Of a DNA stretch of 38,886 bases, positions 1-9,545 are shown in pieces. The stretch comes from Clostridiales bacterium (GTDB taxonomy: Bacteria > Bacillota > Clostridia > HGM11327): assembly GCA_015056385.1 (NCBI GenBank), contig SVGI01000011.1, forward strand, positions 1-38,886, in the 5' to 3' direction. The translations under genes and the position numbers were made by a program. Numbering within the stretch: the first letter of the stretch is position 1; each line of letters starts with the position of its first letter. A model generated the notes under the pieces. It saw nothing but the letters and a program-made list of their open reading frames with translations, searched no databases and had not been told where the DNA came from.

Positions 1-535
1 TCTCGGTGAAAAAACTCCCCGCTTTTACGAGCTTTGCGTTTCACTTTCAGGGGCTATGGTTTCTTTAGCCATGAATATCCCCTTTGACGAGGCTTGTCTT
101 CTTACGGCACGTGCAATAGAAAACAAAAGCGCGCTTAAAAAATTCTGTGAAATGGTTGAGGCCCAGGGTGGGGACGCGCAAAGGGCAGTAGACCTTAAGC
201 TTACGGGTAAGGATAAGCCCTGTTACACCCTTACAGCCACTCAAAGCGGCTACGTTAAGGGTCTTGATGCCCTTAAATGCGGCGAGGCTGCCATGCTTAC
301 AGGGGCAGGAAGGCTTAAAAAGGAAAGCTCAATAGACCTTACGGCAGGCGTGCTTCTCAGTAAAAAAACAGGTGATTACGTAAGTAAGGGAGAAGCCCTT
401 GCCACCCTTTACTATGACGAGGGTAATGCAGACGCCGATATAAATGGGGCAATAAAAAGGCTTATGGAGGCATACACCTTCTCCAATGAACCATGTGAGG
501 CTTCACCTATTATTATTGACAAAACAGGAATATAA
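1..535 (+). CDS. pdp: Pyrimidine-nucleoside (thymidine) phosphorylase, 3' part only; 5' end is outside the window
   Basis: The frame is open from base 2 (LGEKTPRFYELCVSLSGAMVSLAMN...). The C-terminal sequence TGAGRLKKESSIDLTAGVLLSKKTGDYVSKGEALATLYYDE is typical of the pyrimidine-nucleoside phosphorylase C-terminal domain. The track ORF at 56 starts at an internal Met. Confidence 0.88.
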   Translation, partial: LGEKTPRFYELCVSLSGAMVSLAMNIPFDEACLLTARAIENKSALKKFCEMVEAQGGDAQRAVDLKLTGKDKPCYTLTATQSGYVKGLDALKCGEAAMLTGAGRLKKESSIDLTAGVLLSKKTGDYVSKGEALATLYYDEGNADADINGAIKRLMEAYTFSNEPCEASPIIIDKTGI

Positions 536-543
536 ATAAATAA

Positions 544-570
544 GCCTTCTCCCATCGGAGAAGGCTTTTG
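544..570 (+). terminator. Rho-independent terminator after pdp
   Basis: GCCTTCTCC-catc-GGAGAAGGC followed by TTTTG. Confidence 0.8.
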
Positions 571-583
571 TACTGATGCTTAT

Positions 584-630
584 AAAAACACTCCCACAAG
601 CCTTAAACGGTCTGTGGGAGTGTTTTGTTT
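584..630. terminator. Second, probably bidirectional, terminator between convergent genes
   Basis: AAAACACTCCCACA ... TGTGGGAGTGTTTT, 14-bp arms, T-rich on both sides. Confidence 0.7.
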
Positions 631-656
631 AATGCCTGTACAAAGCGCCGTGTGCT

Positions 657-3600
657 TTATTTCGGTATAACTCTGAATGTTTTGATCTCATAGGGCTTAA
701 TCTTGAATGAGATTGCGTTGTTTTCAACTGCATAATCATCCTCGTTATCCTCCATAAGGTTACATTCGTTTACAGATGCAACGGGGAATGCAAATTTAAG
801 CTCTGCATTGTTGTATCTGCCGCCCTTTGCCTCATACATACGGAATATAATACCGTTGCCGTCCTCTGCGCCCTTGATTGTATCAATCATTACGCCGTCT
901 GCATCAACGGTAACGAAGCTTTCCGTATAAAGCTCTGCCTTGGGTGTGTTTTCTTTACATTCATAGGGCAAAAGCTTAACGTTAAGGTCGAACGCCTCCT
1001 CAACGGTACCGCCCTGACGCCAGTTGTTTTCGTGGGGATAGAGTGAATACGTGAACGTATGAACACCCTTATCAGCCACAACGTCGGGGAAGTTAGGCGC
1101 ACGGAGAAGTGTGATTCTCATATTGGAATCCTTAACATCCCAGCCGTACTTGCAGTCGTTAAGAATACTTACGCCGTATTCGTTTTCGGAAAGGTCGCAC
1201 CATTTGTGGCCGCTGACCTCAAAACGTGCCCGGTCGTAGGTTGTATTTCTGTGTGTGGGGCGCTCAATAGAGCCAAACTGTATTTCGTAGGTTGCCTTGG
1301 TTGCGTGGATATCAACGTTGAATGCCGCCTTAAGCATCTTCTCCGTTTCGTACCAGTCAACGGTGGTTATAAAATCAATTCTGTCTGCATCTGCGTTAAG
1401 GGTAATATCCTGAGTGATTTTGGACTTGTTAAAGCTTCTTACCACTCTTATAACACCCTTGAGCGGTGAGGATTCCACAACCTCTACGCTGTCTGCATCT
1501 GTAAGCTCCCAGAATTTATTCTGATATTCAGGGTCGATATTCCATGCGCTTTCGCCGTGGGGGGAATCGTCGAATACTGTAAGGAGGTTGCCTGTTGTGC
1601 CTTCCTTAAGCACCTCGCGCTTTGCCCTCTTATCGTAAACTGAGGTGATAAGACCATTATCGTTAAGGCTTACGCGGAGATTTGCATTTTCAAGGCAGTG
1701 GATATCGGCAGAAACACTACCCTGGGGCATACTTGCCTCGGGGTTGAATACCTTGTAGCCCATGGGGGGAACGCTTTCTGCATAGAATTCCTTATCACCA
1801 ACGGACACTATACCGCTTCTTGCCTTTGAAAGGAAGTTCCATACGATAACCTCGCCCTCCTTTGTGGGAATAAGGGCGTTGAGCCTTGATATGGCCTTTT
1901 CGTATATTTTCTTCGCTTCTGCAAGTATTTTTACGTACGACTTGTCTGCGTCAACGTAAACATCGTGAACGGAGGAGCCCGGCATAATATCGTGGAACTG
2001 GTTGGTAAGAACCTCCTCCCAGATACGTGCAAGCTTTTCTGCGGGATACTCTGCGCCTGTGTAAACAGTAGCCATAGCGCTTGCAATTTCAGCCTCGCGG
2101 AGCCTTAATTCACTTAAGCGGTTGTTCTTCTTTGTGTTTGCCTGTGAGGTGTATGTGCCTCTGTGGAATTCGTAATACATTTCGTCGTTCCATACGGGAA
2201 GCTCATCTGTGAATTCCTCTATACCCTCAAAAAATGCCTGTGCAGTTGAATGCTCTATATGGGGCATTGCAGGGTTTTTCTTAAGGCGCTCGAAGTTTTC
2301 GAACATCTGGTAGGTGGGACCGCCGCCGCCGTCGCCGTGTCCGTAGGTAAGAAGAGCGGAATCTGTAAGGGCTCTTTGGTCGTAGAAGCGGTAGAGAAGG
2401 TCGATAAGCTCTGCCTCGATTTCACCGTTGTAGCCTACGCGCTGAAGGTATGCAGGTATTTTGGTGCCGTCTATACCCTGCCACAGGAAGAGTGAGTGGG
2501 GGAAACGGTTTGTATCGTTATTGTTGAGCTTTGCAGTGAAGAAATAGTCAACTCCGCTGCGCTTAATTATCTGAGGCATTGCCCAGGAATATCCGAAAAC
2601 GTCGGGCATCCAGAAGACCTTTGAATCCTTGCCGAAGCGGCTTCTGTAATATGCTCTGCCGTAAAGCAGCTGCCTTACAAGTGATTCGCCTGAGGGGATA
2701 TTTGTATCCATTTCCACCCATGCGTTGCCTACAAGCTCAATTCTGCCCTCTGCAATTCTCTTTTTAGCCTTTTCGAAAAGGTCGGGGTAATACTGCTCGG
2801 TAAATCTCCAAAGCTGGGGCTGGCTTGCGGCAAATATAAAGTCGGGGTATTTATCCATAAGCGCAAGAACTGCGGAAAGAGTTTTGGCGCATTTACGTAC
2901 GGATTCCTTAAGGGGCCAAAGCCACGCCGTATCTATATGTGAGTTACCTACAAGCTTTATAACCGTATTTGTTTTGTGGGGAATACCTGAAAGAACGTTA
3001 TCTATAACAGCCTTTGCCTGGGGTATGGATGCCTTAAGTGCGTCTGTACCGAAGTGAAGCTCAAGCTTTGAAAGAGATTCCTCAACTGCCTTTATAAGCC
3101 TGTCTGAATGGTAGTATTCCTCGCTGGACATACGTACCACGTCACCCATCATATGGTTTCCCTGTGTGGGGCATTCGCGTATATGCTGCGCCATGGGGTT
3201 TACAATGAATCTTGAAACCTCAAACAGGTTTGTTATATCAAAGGCGTAGGATTCAATCTCATCATCTATTTCCTGGAATTCAGCCATTGCAAAGGTGTAG
3301 GTTTCGTAATCGAATTCGCCGTTGTCGTTTGCGCTGACGTAGCGTGAATCAAGGAAGTTAAGGCATGATTCGAACTCGATTTCAATAGTGTCCCCCGGCT
3401 TGAACTTATCAAACTCAACTCTGCAGCGAACCCATTTGGAAAGCATTGTGCCGTCTCTGTAGCCTGTTACAGCGCCGTAAACCTCGCCGTTTACCCTTAT
3501 AAGGCTTTCACCGCCTATAATAAAGGCACCTACGATTCTGCCGCCCTGCTCAGGCGCGGGGATTGTGGCGGTTGCCTTGAATCTTCGCGTAACGTTCATG

Positions 3601-3782
3601 GCGCACTTCCAAGTGTCGCCTACGCTTATATCACGCCAATCCTCTGTGGTGGTATAAACCTCGGGAAACTCGAAGCGCTGCTCCATGGTTTTCCAGCCCG
3701 TTATGGGTATTTTTCTAAGACAAGCGGCGCCCTTTACAAGGTCTATCTGCTTGTTTAAGATTCTATCCTTAAATCTGCCCAT
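657..3782 (-). CDS. Alpha-mannosidase, glycoside hydrolase family 38
   Basis: 1041 aa; NSHIDTAWLWPLKE (metal-binding HxD), MPDVFGYSWAMPQI (nucleophile Asp region), GH38 C-terminal beta domains. Confidence 0.92.
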   Translation of the reverse strand: MGRFKDRILNKQIDLVKGAACLRKIPITGWKTMEQRFEFPEVYTTTEDWRDISVGDTWKCAMNVTRRFKATATIPAPEQGGRIVGAFIIGGESLIRVNGEVYGAVTGYRDGTMLSKWVRCRVEFDKFKPGDTIEIEFESCLNFLDSRYVSANDNGEFDYETYTFAMAEFQEIDDEIESYAFDITNLFEVSRFIVNPMAQHIRECPTQGNHMMGDVVRMSSEEYYHSDRLIKAVEESLSKLELHFGTDALKASIPQAKAVIDNVLSGIPHKTNTVIKLVGNSHIDTAWLWPLKESVRKCAKTLSAVLALMDKYPDFIFAASQPQLWRFTEQYYPDLFEKAKKRIAEGRIELVGNAWVEMDTNIPSGESLVRQLLYGRAYYRSRFGKDSKVFWMPDVFGYSWAMPQIIKRSGVDYFFTAKLNNNDTNRFPHSLFLWQGIDGTKIPAYLQRVGYNGEIEAELIDLLYRFYDQRALTDSALLTYGHGDGGGGPTYQMFENFERLKKNPAMPHIEHSTAQAFFEGIEEFTDELPVWNDEMYYEFHRGTYTSQANTKKNNRLSELRLREAEIASAMATVYTGAEYPAEKLARIWEEVLTNQFHDIMPGSSVHDVYVDADKSYVKILAEAKKIYEKAISRLNALIPTKEGEVIVWNFLSKARSGIVSVGDKEFYAESVPPMGYKVFNPEASMPQGSVSADIHCLENANLRVSLNDNGLITSVYDKRAKREVLKEGTTGNLLTVFDDSPHGESAWNIDPEYQNKFWELTDADSVEVVESSPLKGVIRVVRSFNKSKITQDITLNADADRIDFITTVDWYETEKMLKAAFNVDIHATKATYEIQFGSIERPTHRNTTYDRARFEVSGHKWCDLSENEYGVSILNDCKYGWDVKDSNMRITLLRAPNFPDVVADKGVHTFTYSLYPHENNWRQGGTVEEAFDLNVKLLPYECKENTPKAELYTESFVTVDADGVMIDTIKGAEDGNGIIFRMYEAKGGRYNNAELKFAFPVASVNECNLMEDNEDDYAVENNAISFKIKPYEIKTFRVIPK

Positions 3783-3844
3783 AGGTAAAATCCTTTCATT
3801 GGTGGATTATTTTATATGATTATATATTTTGATGTAAGAATCTG

Positions 3845-5221
3845 TCAAACTGTTTTTTCAGGCTGACAAAGCTCCCACATGCATTGGAGTATAAGTGCCG
3901 CATCCTTCATAAGCGCGTCTATATATACGAATTCGTTTGGTGAGTGGATATTACCGCCGCAGCATCCGCCGAAGGCAACTACTCTGCCCTGTGCCTGCCT
4001 TGCGTAGGTGCCGCCGAATGTAAAATGGATTTCGGGCTTGTTGCCGTATATTGCCTCACCTGCACGGGTGAGCCTATCTATAAGCTCACTGTTTTTGGGG
4101 TGATACATAGGGGCGACGTTTCTTATTTCCTCAACACTGCAGCTGAATCTCTTCCACGCCATTTCGAAGGCGCTTTTCATAACTTGGAAATTGCAAAGGG
4201 CGCCGTAGCGTATGCAGTAGCCTATTTTGAATTCGCCGTTTTCCATGTGGCACTTGCATATACATACTGTAAGCTCGCCTCCGCATTCCTCACTGCAGGC
4301 AATACCCAGACGTGTGCCGTTTATTTCGTAATCAAGGTTTGTCTTGAATATTTTTACTATACCGTCTGCCTTTATTTCCTCAATAATTTTCATTGCGGTA
4401 TAAAAGGCGTTGCAGGAGGGGTCCGGATGTATGGCGTTTGCCTTCTGCCCCTTTGTTTTAAGGACTATATTGCCCTCATCATTTAATGAAAGCTCTGCCC
4501 TTTCGTTGCCCTCTATAATCTGTAAAAGAGCATTATAGCGCTCGCCATCACCCTTTATTACAACCTCGCAGCTATCGGGGGTACTGTTCATAGCCTCCCC
4601 TGCGTGAATGGAGATAATAATACTGTCATTACTGTCTCTTCCTGTAACGGTGCCCTGCCACAGACCCTTTTCTACGTTGGGGATTATGTAGCCTATATCG
4701 GGAACAAAGCCCCAATACGGAAGAGGCTCTTTGGTGAAGTAATATTTCATATCCTCCATGCCCCGCTCCTCGTTAGTGCCGAAGATTACCCTTATTTTTT
4801 TATCTCCGAGCTCTATGCCGCTATCCTTTATTATCTTCATTGCGTAAAGGGCTGAATATGCGGAGCATTTGTTGTCCGCAGTGCCTCTGCCGAATATTTT
4901 ACCGTCCTTAATTACGGGGACAAAGGGGTTTGTATCCCACTTGCTTTCATCCCCCGCAGGCACAACGTCGAGATGAACGAATACTGCAACAGTTTTTTCA
5001 CCTGTGCCGTATTCTGCATAGCCTGCGTAGTTATCTATATTTTTTGTTTTGAACCCCATTTTTTTGGCGGCCTTAAGAGTGTACTTAAGCACGTTACTGC
5101 ATTCCGTACCAAAGGGAGCGCCGTCCTGAGGCTCGCTCATAACAGAGGGGAATTTTACAAGCTCGCAAAGCCCGTTTATTATTTCATCCTTATAATCGTA
5201 TATCTTTTCACCGAAAAACAT
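3845..5221 (-). CDS. M20 family metallopeptidase, PepV/Sapep-like dipeptidase
   Basis: HLDVVPAG...W..NPF.PVIKDGKIFGRGTADNK and FGTNEERGMEDM metal-binding motifs. Confidence 0.9.
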   Translation of the reverse strand: MFFGEKIYDYKDEIINGLCELVKFPSVMSEPQDGAPFGTECSNVLKYTLKAAKKMGFKTKNIDNYAGYAEYGTGEKTVAVFVHLDVVPAGDESKWDTNPFVPVIKDGKIFGRGTADNKCSAYSALYAMKIIKDSGIELGDKKIRVIFGTNEERGMEDMKYYFTKEPLPYWGFVPDIGYIIPNVEKGLWQGTVTGRDSNDSIIISIHAGEAMNSTPDSCEVVIKGDGERYNALLQIIEGNERAELSLNDEGNIVLKTKGQKANAIHPDPSCNAFYTAMKIIEEIKADGIVKIFKTNLDYEINGTRLGIACSEECGGELTVCICKCHMENGEFKIGYCIRYGALCNFQVMKSAFEMAWKRFSCSVEEIRNVAPMYHPKNSELIDRLTRAGEAIYGNKPEIHFTFGGTYARQAQGRVVAFGGCCGGNIHSPNEFVYIDALMKDAALILQCMWELCQPEKTV

Positions 5222-5314
5222 TTCGAGACCTTCTTTATTTTTTTCATAATAATATCATATTATTTATTATATTACAATAAAAAGCATACAGCGGATTTGG
5301 TTACTTTTACAGAT

Positions 5315-5350
5315 AAAAAAAGGCAGGGGCTGTATAAAAGCCTCTGCCTT
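5315..5350 (-). terminator. Terminator downstream of dxs
   Basis: On the minus strand AAGGCAGAGGCT...AGCCCCTGCCTTTTTT: imperfect stem plus T-run. Confidence 0.7.
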
Positions 5351-5355
5351 GTGTG

Positions 5356-7230
5356 TTAAAAACCAAGCCTTCCCTTTATTTTGCCGTATATGCCCTCTGC
5401 ATCTATACCTGCAAGCTCCCTTTGCCTTGTAACGGACATCTGGGGTATAAAGGGATTTTCAACTCCTACGGTGATAACAGGGCAGGCGGTGATTATACTG
5501 CGCAGCCCCTCGCCGAAGCCGCCCTTTATTATTCCCTCCTCCACGGTTACCAAAAGCTCGTAGCCACGGGTGTTTAAGGATGAAAGTATATTGGTTGAAG
5601 AGGGGGATATTACCCCGACCTCTATAACGTCTACGGTAAATCCTTGGCCGCAAAGGCGCTTTGCCGCCTTATACGCCTCCTGCAGCATAACGCCCAGGGC
5701 AACCACGCATATTTTTCTTTCTCCGTTACCAAGCCGTGCCTCCCTTATAAACGGCTCCGTATTGCTTATGGGCTTAAGGGAATCATTCAGGAGAGAGTCG
5801 TCCTCTGTAAGCGTTATATCCTTGGGGTAACGTATGGCGCAGGGTGAATCTGATTTTATACATTCCTCAAGCATGGGCAAAAGCTCATGGGGAAATGCAG
5901 GGGCATACACCCTCATATAAGGCGCCATTGTAAGATATGAAATATCGAATAAGCCGTGGTGAGTTTCTCCGTCCTCCCCTACGAAGCCTGCGTGGTCCAA
6001 GCAAAGCACAACGGGAAGCCTCTGAAGGCAAACGTCGCTTATTATCTGGTCTACGGAGCGCTGTAAAAATGAGGAGTAAATTGCCACAACAGGGCGCATA
6101 CCCGTTAAGGCAAGGCCTGCGGCAAAGGTTACGGCGTGCTGCTCTGAAATGCCTACGTCGAAAAATCTTTCGTTATATAGCTTCGAAAATTTGTCAAGGC
6201 CTGTGCCTGTGCACATTGCGGCGGTTATACCTGCAACACCCTTGTTGCTATTGGCAATATGGCATATCGCATCCCCAAAGGCCTGTGTAAAGCTTATGCA
6301 GGTAGTGCTTTTACTGCTTGAGTATGCCCTTACGGAATGGTATTTTTCAGGGTTGTACTCTGCGCTTTCGTATCCGCGCCCCTTAACCGTACGTACGTGG
6401 ACCAATACGGGTGTGTTAAGCTCCAAGGCCTTGCGGAATATCTGGGACATATCCTCTACGTTATGCCCGTCCACAGGGCCAAGGTAGGTTACGCCAAACT
6501 CCTCAAACATTGTTTTTGGGAGAAAGAGTGAGCGCAGGGCATCCTTACTCCTGTCAAAAAATTTCATAAGGGGCTTACCTACGAGAGGTACGGAAAGAAA
6601 AGCCTTCTTAAATCGGCTTTTTGTAAGCTTGTATCTGCTGCTTGTCCTCATTTTCGTAAGCCTTTTGGCAAAGCCGCCTACGTTTTTGGATATGGACATT
6701 CCGTTATCGTTAAAAACTATCAAAAGCTGTGAGGAAAGCTCTCCGCAGTTGTTGAGCCCTTCAAGGGCTACGCCCTCGGATAAAGCGCCGTCCCCAATTA
6801 CAACGGCCACCTTATAGTCTTCGTTACTTATGTCCCTTGCGTGTGCCATACCCAGCGCGGCAGATATGGAGGAGCCTGTATGGCCTGTGTCGTAATGGTC
6901 GTATTTACTTTCGCTTCTCTTGGGAAAGCCTGCAAGGCCCCCCTCTTTTCTTAACGTAGGAAGAAGAGCCCCTCTTTCGGTAAGCATTTTATGCACGTAG
7001 GACTGATGCCCCGTATCCCATATAAGCTTATCCTCATCAAGCTCAAGGACTCTGTGAAGAGCAACCGTAAGCTCTACAACCCCGAGATTAGATGCAAGAT
7101 GCCCGCCTGTATTGGCAACGTTTTGGATAAGCCTTTCCCTTATTTGAAGCATAAGGGCACTAAGCTCACTGTCTGTGAGCTCCTTTAACGTGGTGTTGTT
7201 TATATTATCAAGCAATTCCACCAAGGGCAT
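5356..7230 (-). CDS. dxs: 1-deoxy-D-xylulose-5-phosphate synthase
   Basis: 624 aa; NTGGHLASNLGVVELTVALH, DTGHQSYVHKMLTER, VVIGDGALSEGVALEGLNN, GISEQHAVTFAAGLA motifs. Confidence 0.96.
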   Translation of the reverse strand: MPLVELLDNINNTTLKELTDSELSALMLQIRERLIQNVANTGGHLASNLGVVELTVALHRVLELDEDKLIWDTGHQSYVHKMLTERGALLPTLRKEGGLAGFPKRSESKYDHYDTGHTGSSISAALGMAHARDISNEDYKVAVVIGDGALSEGVALEGLNNCGELSSQLLIVFNDNGMSISKNVGGFAKRLTKMRTSSRYKLTKSRFKKAFLSVPLVGKPLMKFFDRSKDALRSLFLPKTMFEEFGVTYLGPVDGHNVEDMSQIFRKALELNTPVLVHVRTVKGRGYESAEYNPEKYHSVRAYSSSKSTTCISFTQAFGDAICHIANSNKGVAGITAAMCTGTGLDKFSKLYNERFFDVGISEQHAVTFAAGLALTGMRPVVAIYSSFLQRSVDQIISDVCLQRLPVVLCLDHAGFVGEDGETHHGLFDISYLTMAPYMRVYAPAFPHELLPMLEECIKSDSPCAIRYPKDITLTEDDSLLNDSLKPISNTEPFIREARLGNGERKICVVALGVMLQEAYKAAKRLCGQGFTVDVIEVGVISPSSTNILSSLNTRGYELLVTVEEGIIKGGFGEGLRSIITACPVITVGVENPFIPQMSVTRQRELAGIDAEGIYGKIKGRLGF

Positions 7231-7389
7231 CTCCTGTACGAATTATTATGTATATTGTACAGAACTTAGGCTTCGGTGTCAACTCAAAAGCCGTGCTCCG
7301 ACAGAGGAAAAGTCTTATTTTGTATAGCAAAATTTAAGATTTTTTAAGTATTCAGGCGGTATTTTGTATTATTTTGAGATTTGTTGTTA

Positions 7390-7418
7390 TTGACTTTTGA
7401 ATAAGCCCGTGATAAACT
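7390..7418 (+). promoter_or_regulatory. SigA-type promoter for the NCS2 permease gene
   Basis: TTGACT - 17 nt - TAAACT, upstream of AGGAGA RBS and ATG 7468. Confidence 0.6.
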
Positions 7419-7467
7419 AACAAATAGTGCGGTAAGCACTCCCTTAAAAAAATTACAGGAGAACAGT

Positions 7468-8820
7468 ATGAAATTAGTCTACGGTATCAAAGACAAACCT
7501 AAGTTCACCCAGATAGTTTTGTTTGCTCTTCAGCAGCTTCTTGCTATCATGGCAGCTACAATCGCCGTTCCCGCAGCTATCAATGACATTTGCGGAACAA
7601 CAATGAGCTCCTCTGCAGCGCTTTTCGGCGCAGGCGTTGGAACTATCGTATATCTTCTCTTCACCAGAGGCAAGAGCCCCGTATTCCTCGGCTCATCCTT
7701 TGCTTTCATCGGACCTATGATCACCGCATTCGGTGGCGCAGTTTCCATGGCTGCAGGCTACATCGGCCTTATCATCGGTGCAGCAATGGCGGGATTGGTT
7801 TACGTTATTATCGCTATCGTTGTTAAGTTCTGCGGTACGAAGTGGATCAACAAGCTTATGCCTCCCGTTATCATCGGACCCACAGTTGCTATTATCGGTC
7901 TTTCATTGGCAAGCAGCGCTATCGGTCAGGTAACAACCTCCAACGTTCCCGGCGGCTCAACCTACGTTGCTCTTATCTGCGCGCTTATAACTCTCTTCGT
8001 TACTATGGCAGTTTCTACCTACGGCAAGAGAATTTCCAAGCTTATCCCCTTTATAATCGGTATTATCGCAGGCTATGCAGCTGCATCCATCTTCTACCTT
8101 ATCGGTAAGTGGACAGGTAACGCATCACTTATGATTATCGACTATTCCGCATTTGTTAACTGCGGTATATTCAGCCTTCCCGACTTCACCTTCCTTAAAG
8201 GCGGTATGGAGGGCCTTAAGGCTATCAACGGCACTTACATCATTACTCTTTTTGCTGCATACGTTCCCGCTGCATTCGTTGTTTTCGCAGAGCATCTTGC
8301 AGACCACAAGAACCTTTCATCCATTATCGGAACAGACCTTCTTGAGGAGCCCGGCCTTTCCCGCACTCTCCTGGGCGACGGTGTTGGTTCAATGGTAGGC
8401 GCATTCTTCGGCGGATGCCCCAACACAACCTACGGTGAATCTATTGCTTGCGTAGCTATCACCCGCAACGCTTCCACAATAAGCATCTGGGGCGCAGCTA
8501 TTACCTGCATACTCATCTCGCTTATTTCACCTCTTACAGCATTCCTTCAGACTGTTCCCACAGCTGTTATGGGCGGCGTTTGCATAGCTCTCTACGGCTT
8601 TATCTCCATAAGCGGTCTTAAGATGTGCCAGAAGGTTGACTTCAATAAGAACCGCAACCTCTTCGTTGCATCCGTTATCTTTATAACAGGTGTAGGCGGC
8701 ATGGTTGTTACATTCGGCGCTGTTGAAATCAGAACAGTTGCTTGCTCACTTATCCTCGGTATTCTTGCAAACCTTATGCTTTCCAAGGAAAAGGATGAGG
8801 AAGAAGCAGCAGACAAATAA
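7468..8820 (+). CDS. uraA: NCS2 family nucleobase (uracil/xanthine) permease, UraA-like
   Basis: 450 aa multi-TM; QQLLAIMAATIAVPA, GSSFAFIGPM, FGGCPNTTYGESIACVAITR, PTAVMGGVCIALYGFI motifs. Substrate not resolved from sequence. Confidence 0.88.
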   Translation: MKLVYGIKDKPKFTQIVLFALQQLLAIMAATIAVPAAINDICGTTMSSSAALFGAGVGTIVYLLFTRGKSPVFLGSSFAFIGPMITAFGGAVSMAAGYIGLIIGAAMAGLVYVIIAIVVKFCGTKWINKLMPPVIIGPTVAIIGLSLASSAIGQVTTSNVPGGSTYVALICALITLFVTMAVSTYGKRISKLIPFIIGIIAGYAAASIFYLIGKWTGNASLMIIDYSAFVNCGIFSLPDFTFLKGGMEGLKAINGTYIITLFAAYVPAAFVVFAEHLADHKNLSSIIGTDLLEEPGLSRTLLGDGVGSMVGAFFGGCPNTTYGESIACVAITRNASTISIWGAAITCILISLISPLTAFLQTVPTAVMGGVCIALYGFISISGLKMCQKVDFNKNRNLFVASVIFITGVGGMVVTFGAVEIRTVACSLILGILANLMLSKEKDEEEAADK

Positions 8821-8837
8821 TCTTTATATAACAATCA

Positions 8838-8869
8838 AAAAGAGGTACGTAAATCGTACCTCTTTTTTT
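8838..8869 (+). terminator. Terminator after the permease
   Basis: AAAGAGGTACG-taaat-CGTACCTCTTTTTTT. Confidence 0.85.
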
Positions 8870-8879
8870 ATGCTTGTTT

Positions 8880-9545
8880 TTATGTATTGTTGCTTTTTTG
8901 CCATTGACATTTATCCTTAAGGGGGCAAATGCCGCACTGTGGCTTTCGCGCACTGCATATCCTTCTGCCGTGGAATATTAAAAGATGATGGGCGTGGGAC
9001 CACTTATCCTCATCTAAAAGCTCCATTAGCTGCTTTTGCGTTGCCTCGGGGGTGGAGGCTTTAGCAAGGCCAAGCCTGTTTGCTACCCTGAATACGTGGG
9101 TGTCCACCGCGATAGCGGGGATACCGAACCACACGCTTCTTATTACAGAGGCGCTTTTTATACCGACACCCTCAAGGGACATAAGCTCCTGAAGCCCCGA
9201 GGGTACCTCGCCCCCGTATACGTCTATTATCCTTTGTGATGCGTTTATTATGTGCCTTGCCTTGGAGGCGCCCAGCCCGCAGGGGGTAACTATCTCTGCA
9301 AGCCTTTTCTCACCAAGCCTTACCATATCACAGGGGTTATCGGCAAGTGAAAAAAGCTCCCCGGTTACTATGTTTACCCTTTTATCCGTGCACTGCGCGG
9401 AAAGCACAACGGCTACCATAAGCTCATAGGCAGAGGTGAAATTAAGGGCAGGGGCGGCGTCGGGGTGAATAGCCTCAAGGGCTGAAAGAATTTCCCTTGC
9501 CTCAAATGGTGAAACGGTATTTCCTATATTATCTGTTTTTTTCAT
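8880..9545 (-). CDS. nth: Endonuclease III (DNA glycosylase/AP lyase)
   Basis: LEGVGIKSASVI HhH motif with catalytic Lys, VDTHVFRVANRLGL with catalytic Asp, C-terminal 4Fe-4S Cys cluster CSARKPQCGICPLKDKC. Confidence 0.95.
   Translation of the reverse strand: MKKTDNIGNTVSPFEAREILSALEAIHPDAAPALNFTSAYELMVAVVLSAQCTDKRVNIVTGELFSLADNPCDMVRLGEKRLAEIVTPCGLGASKARHIINASQRIIDVYGGEVPSGLQELMSLEGVGIKSASVIRSVWFGIPAIAVDTHVFRVANRLGLAKASTPEATQKQLMELLDEDKWSHAHHLLIFHGRRICSARKPQCGICPLKDKCQWQKSNNT

Noticed and set aside
3944-4486. Long antisense ORFs, e.g. 3944..4486, 4973..5359, 14060..14395, 20232..20732, 23375..24082, 24963..25400, 33634..33996, 37351..37929
   Set aside because: Each is a shadow of a well-supported CDS on the opposite strand. 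They have no family motifs and show compositionally biased Cys/Tyr/Val-rich translations.
7261-7467. Possible purine or other riboswitch upstream of the nucleobase permease
   Set aside because: No purine/PRPP riboswitch consensus was recognised. The promoter lies only about 50 nt before the ATG, leaving too short a leader.
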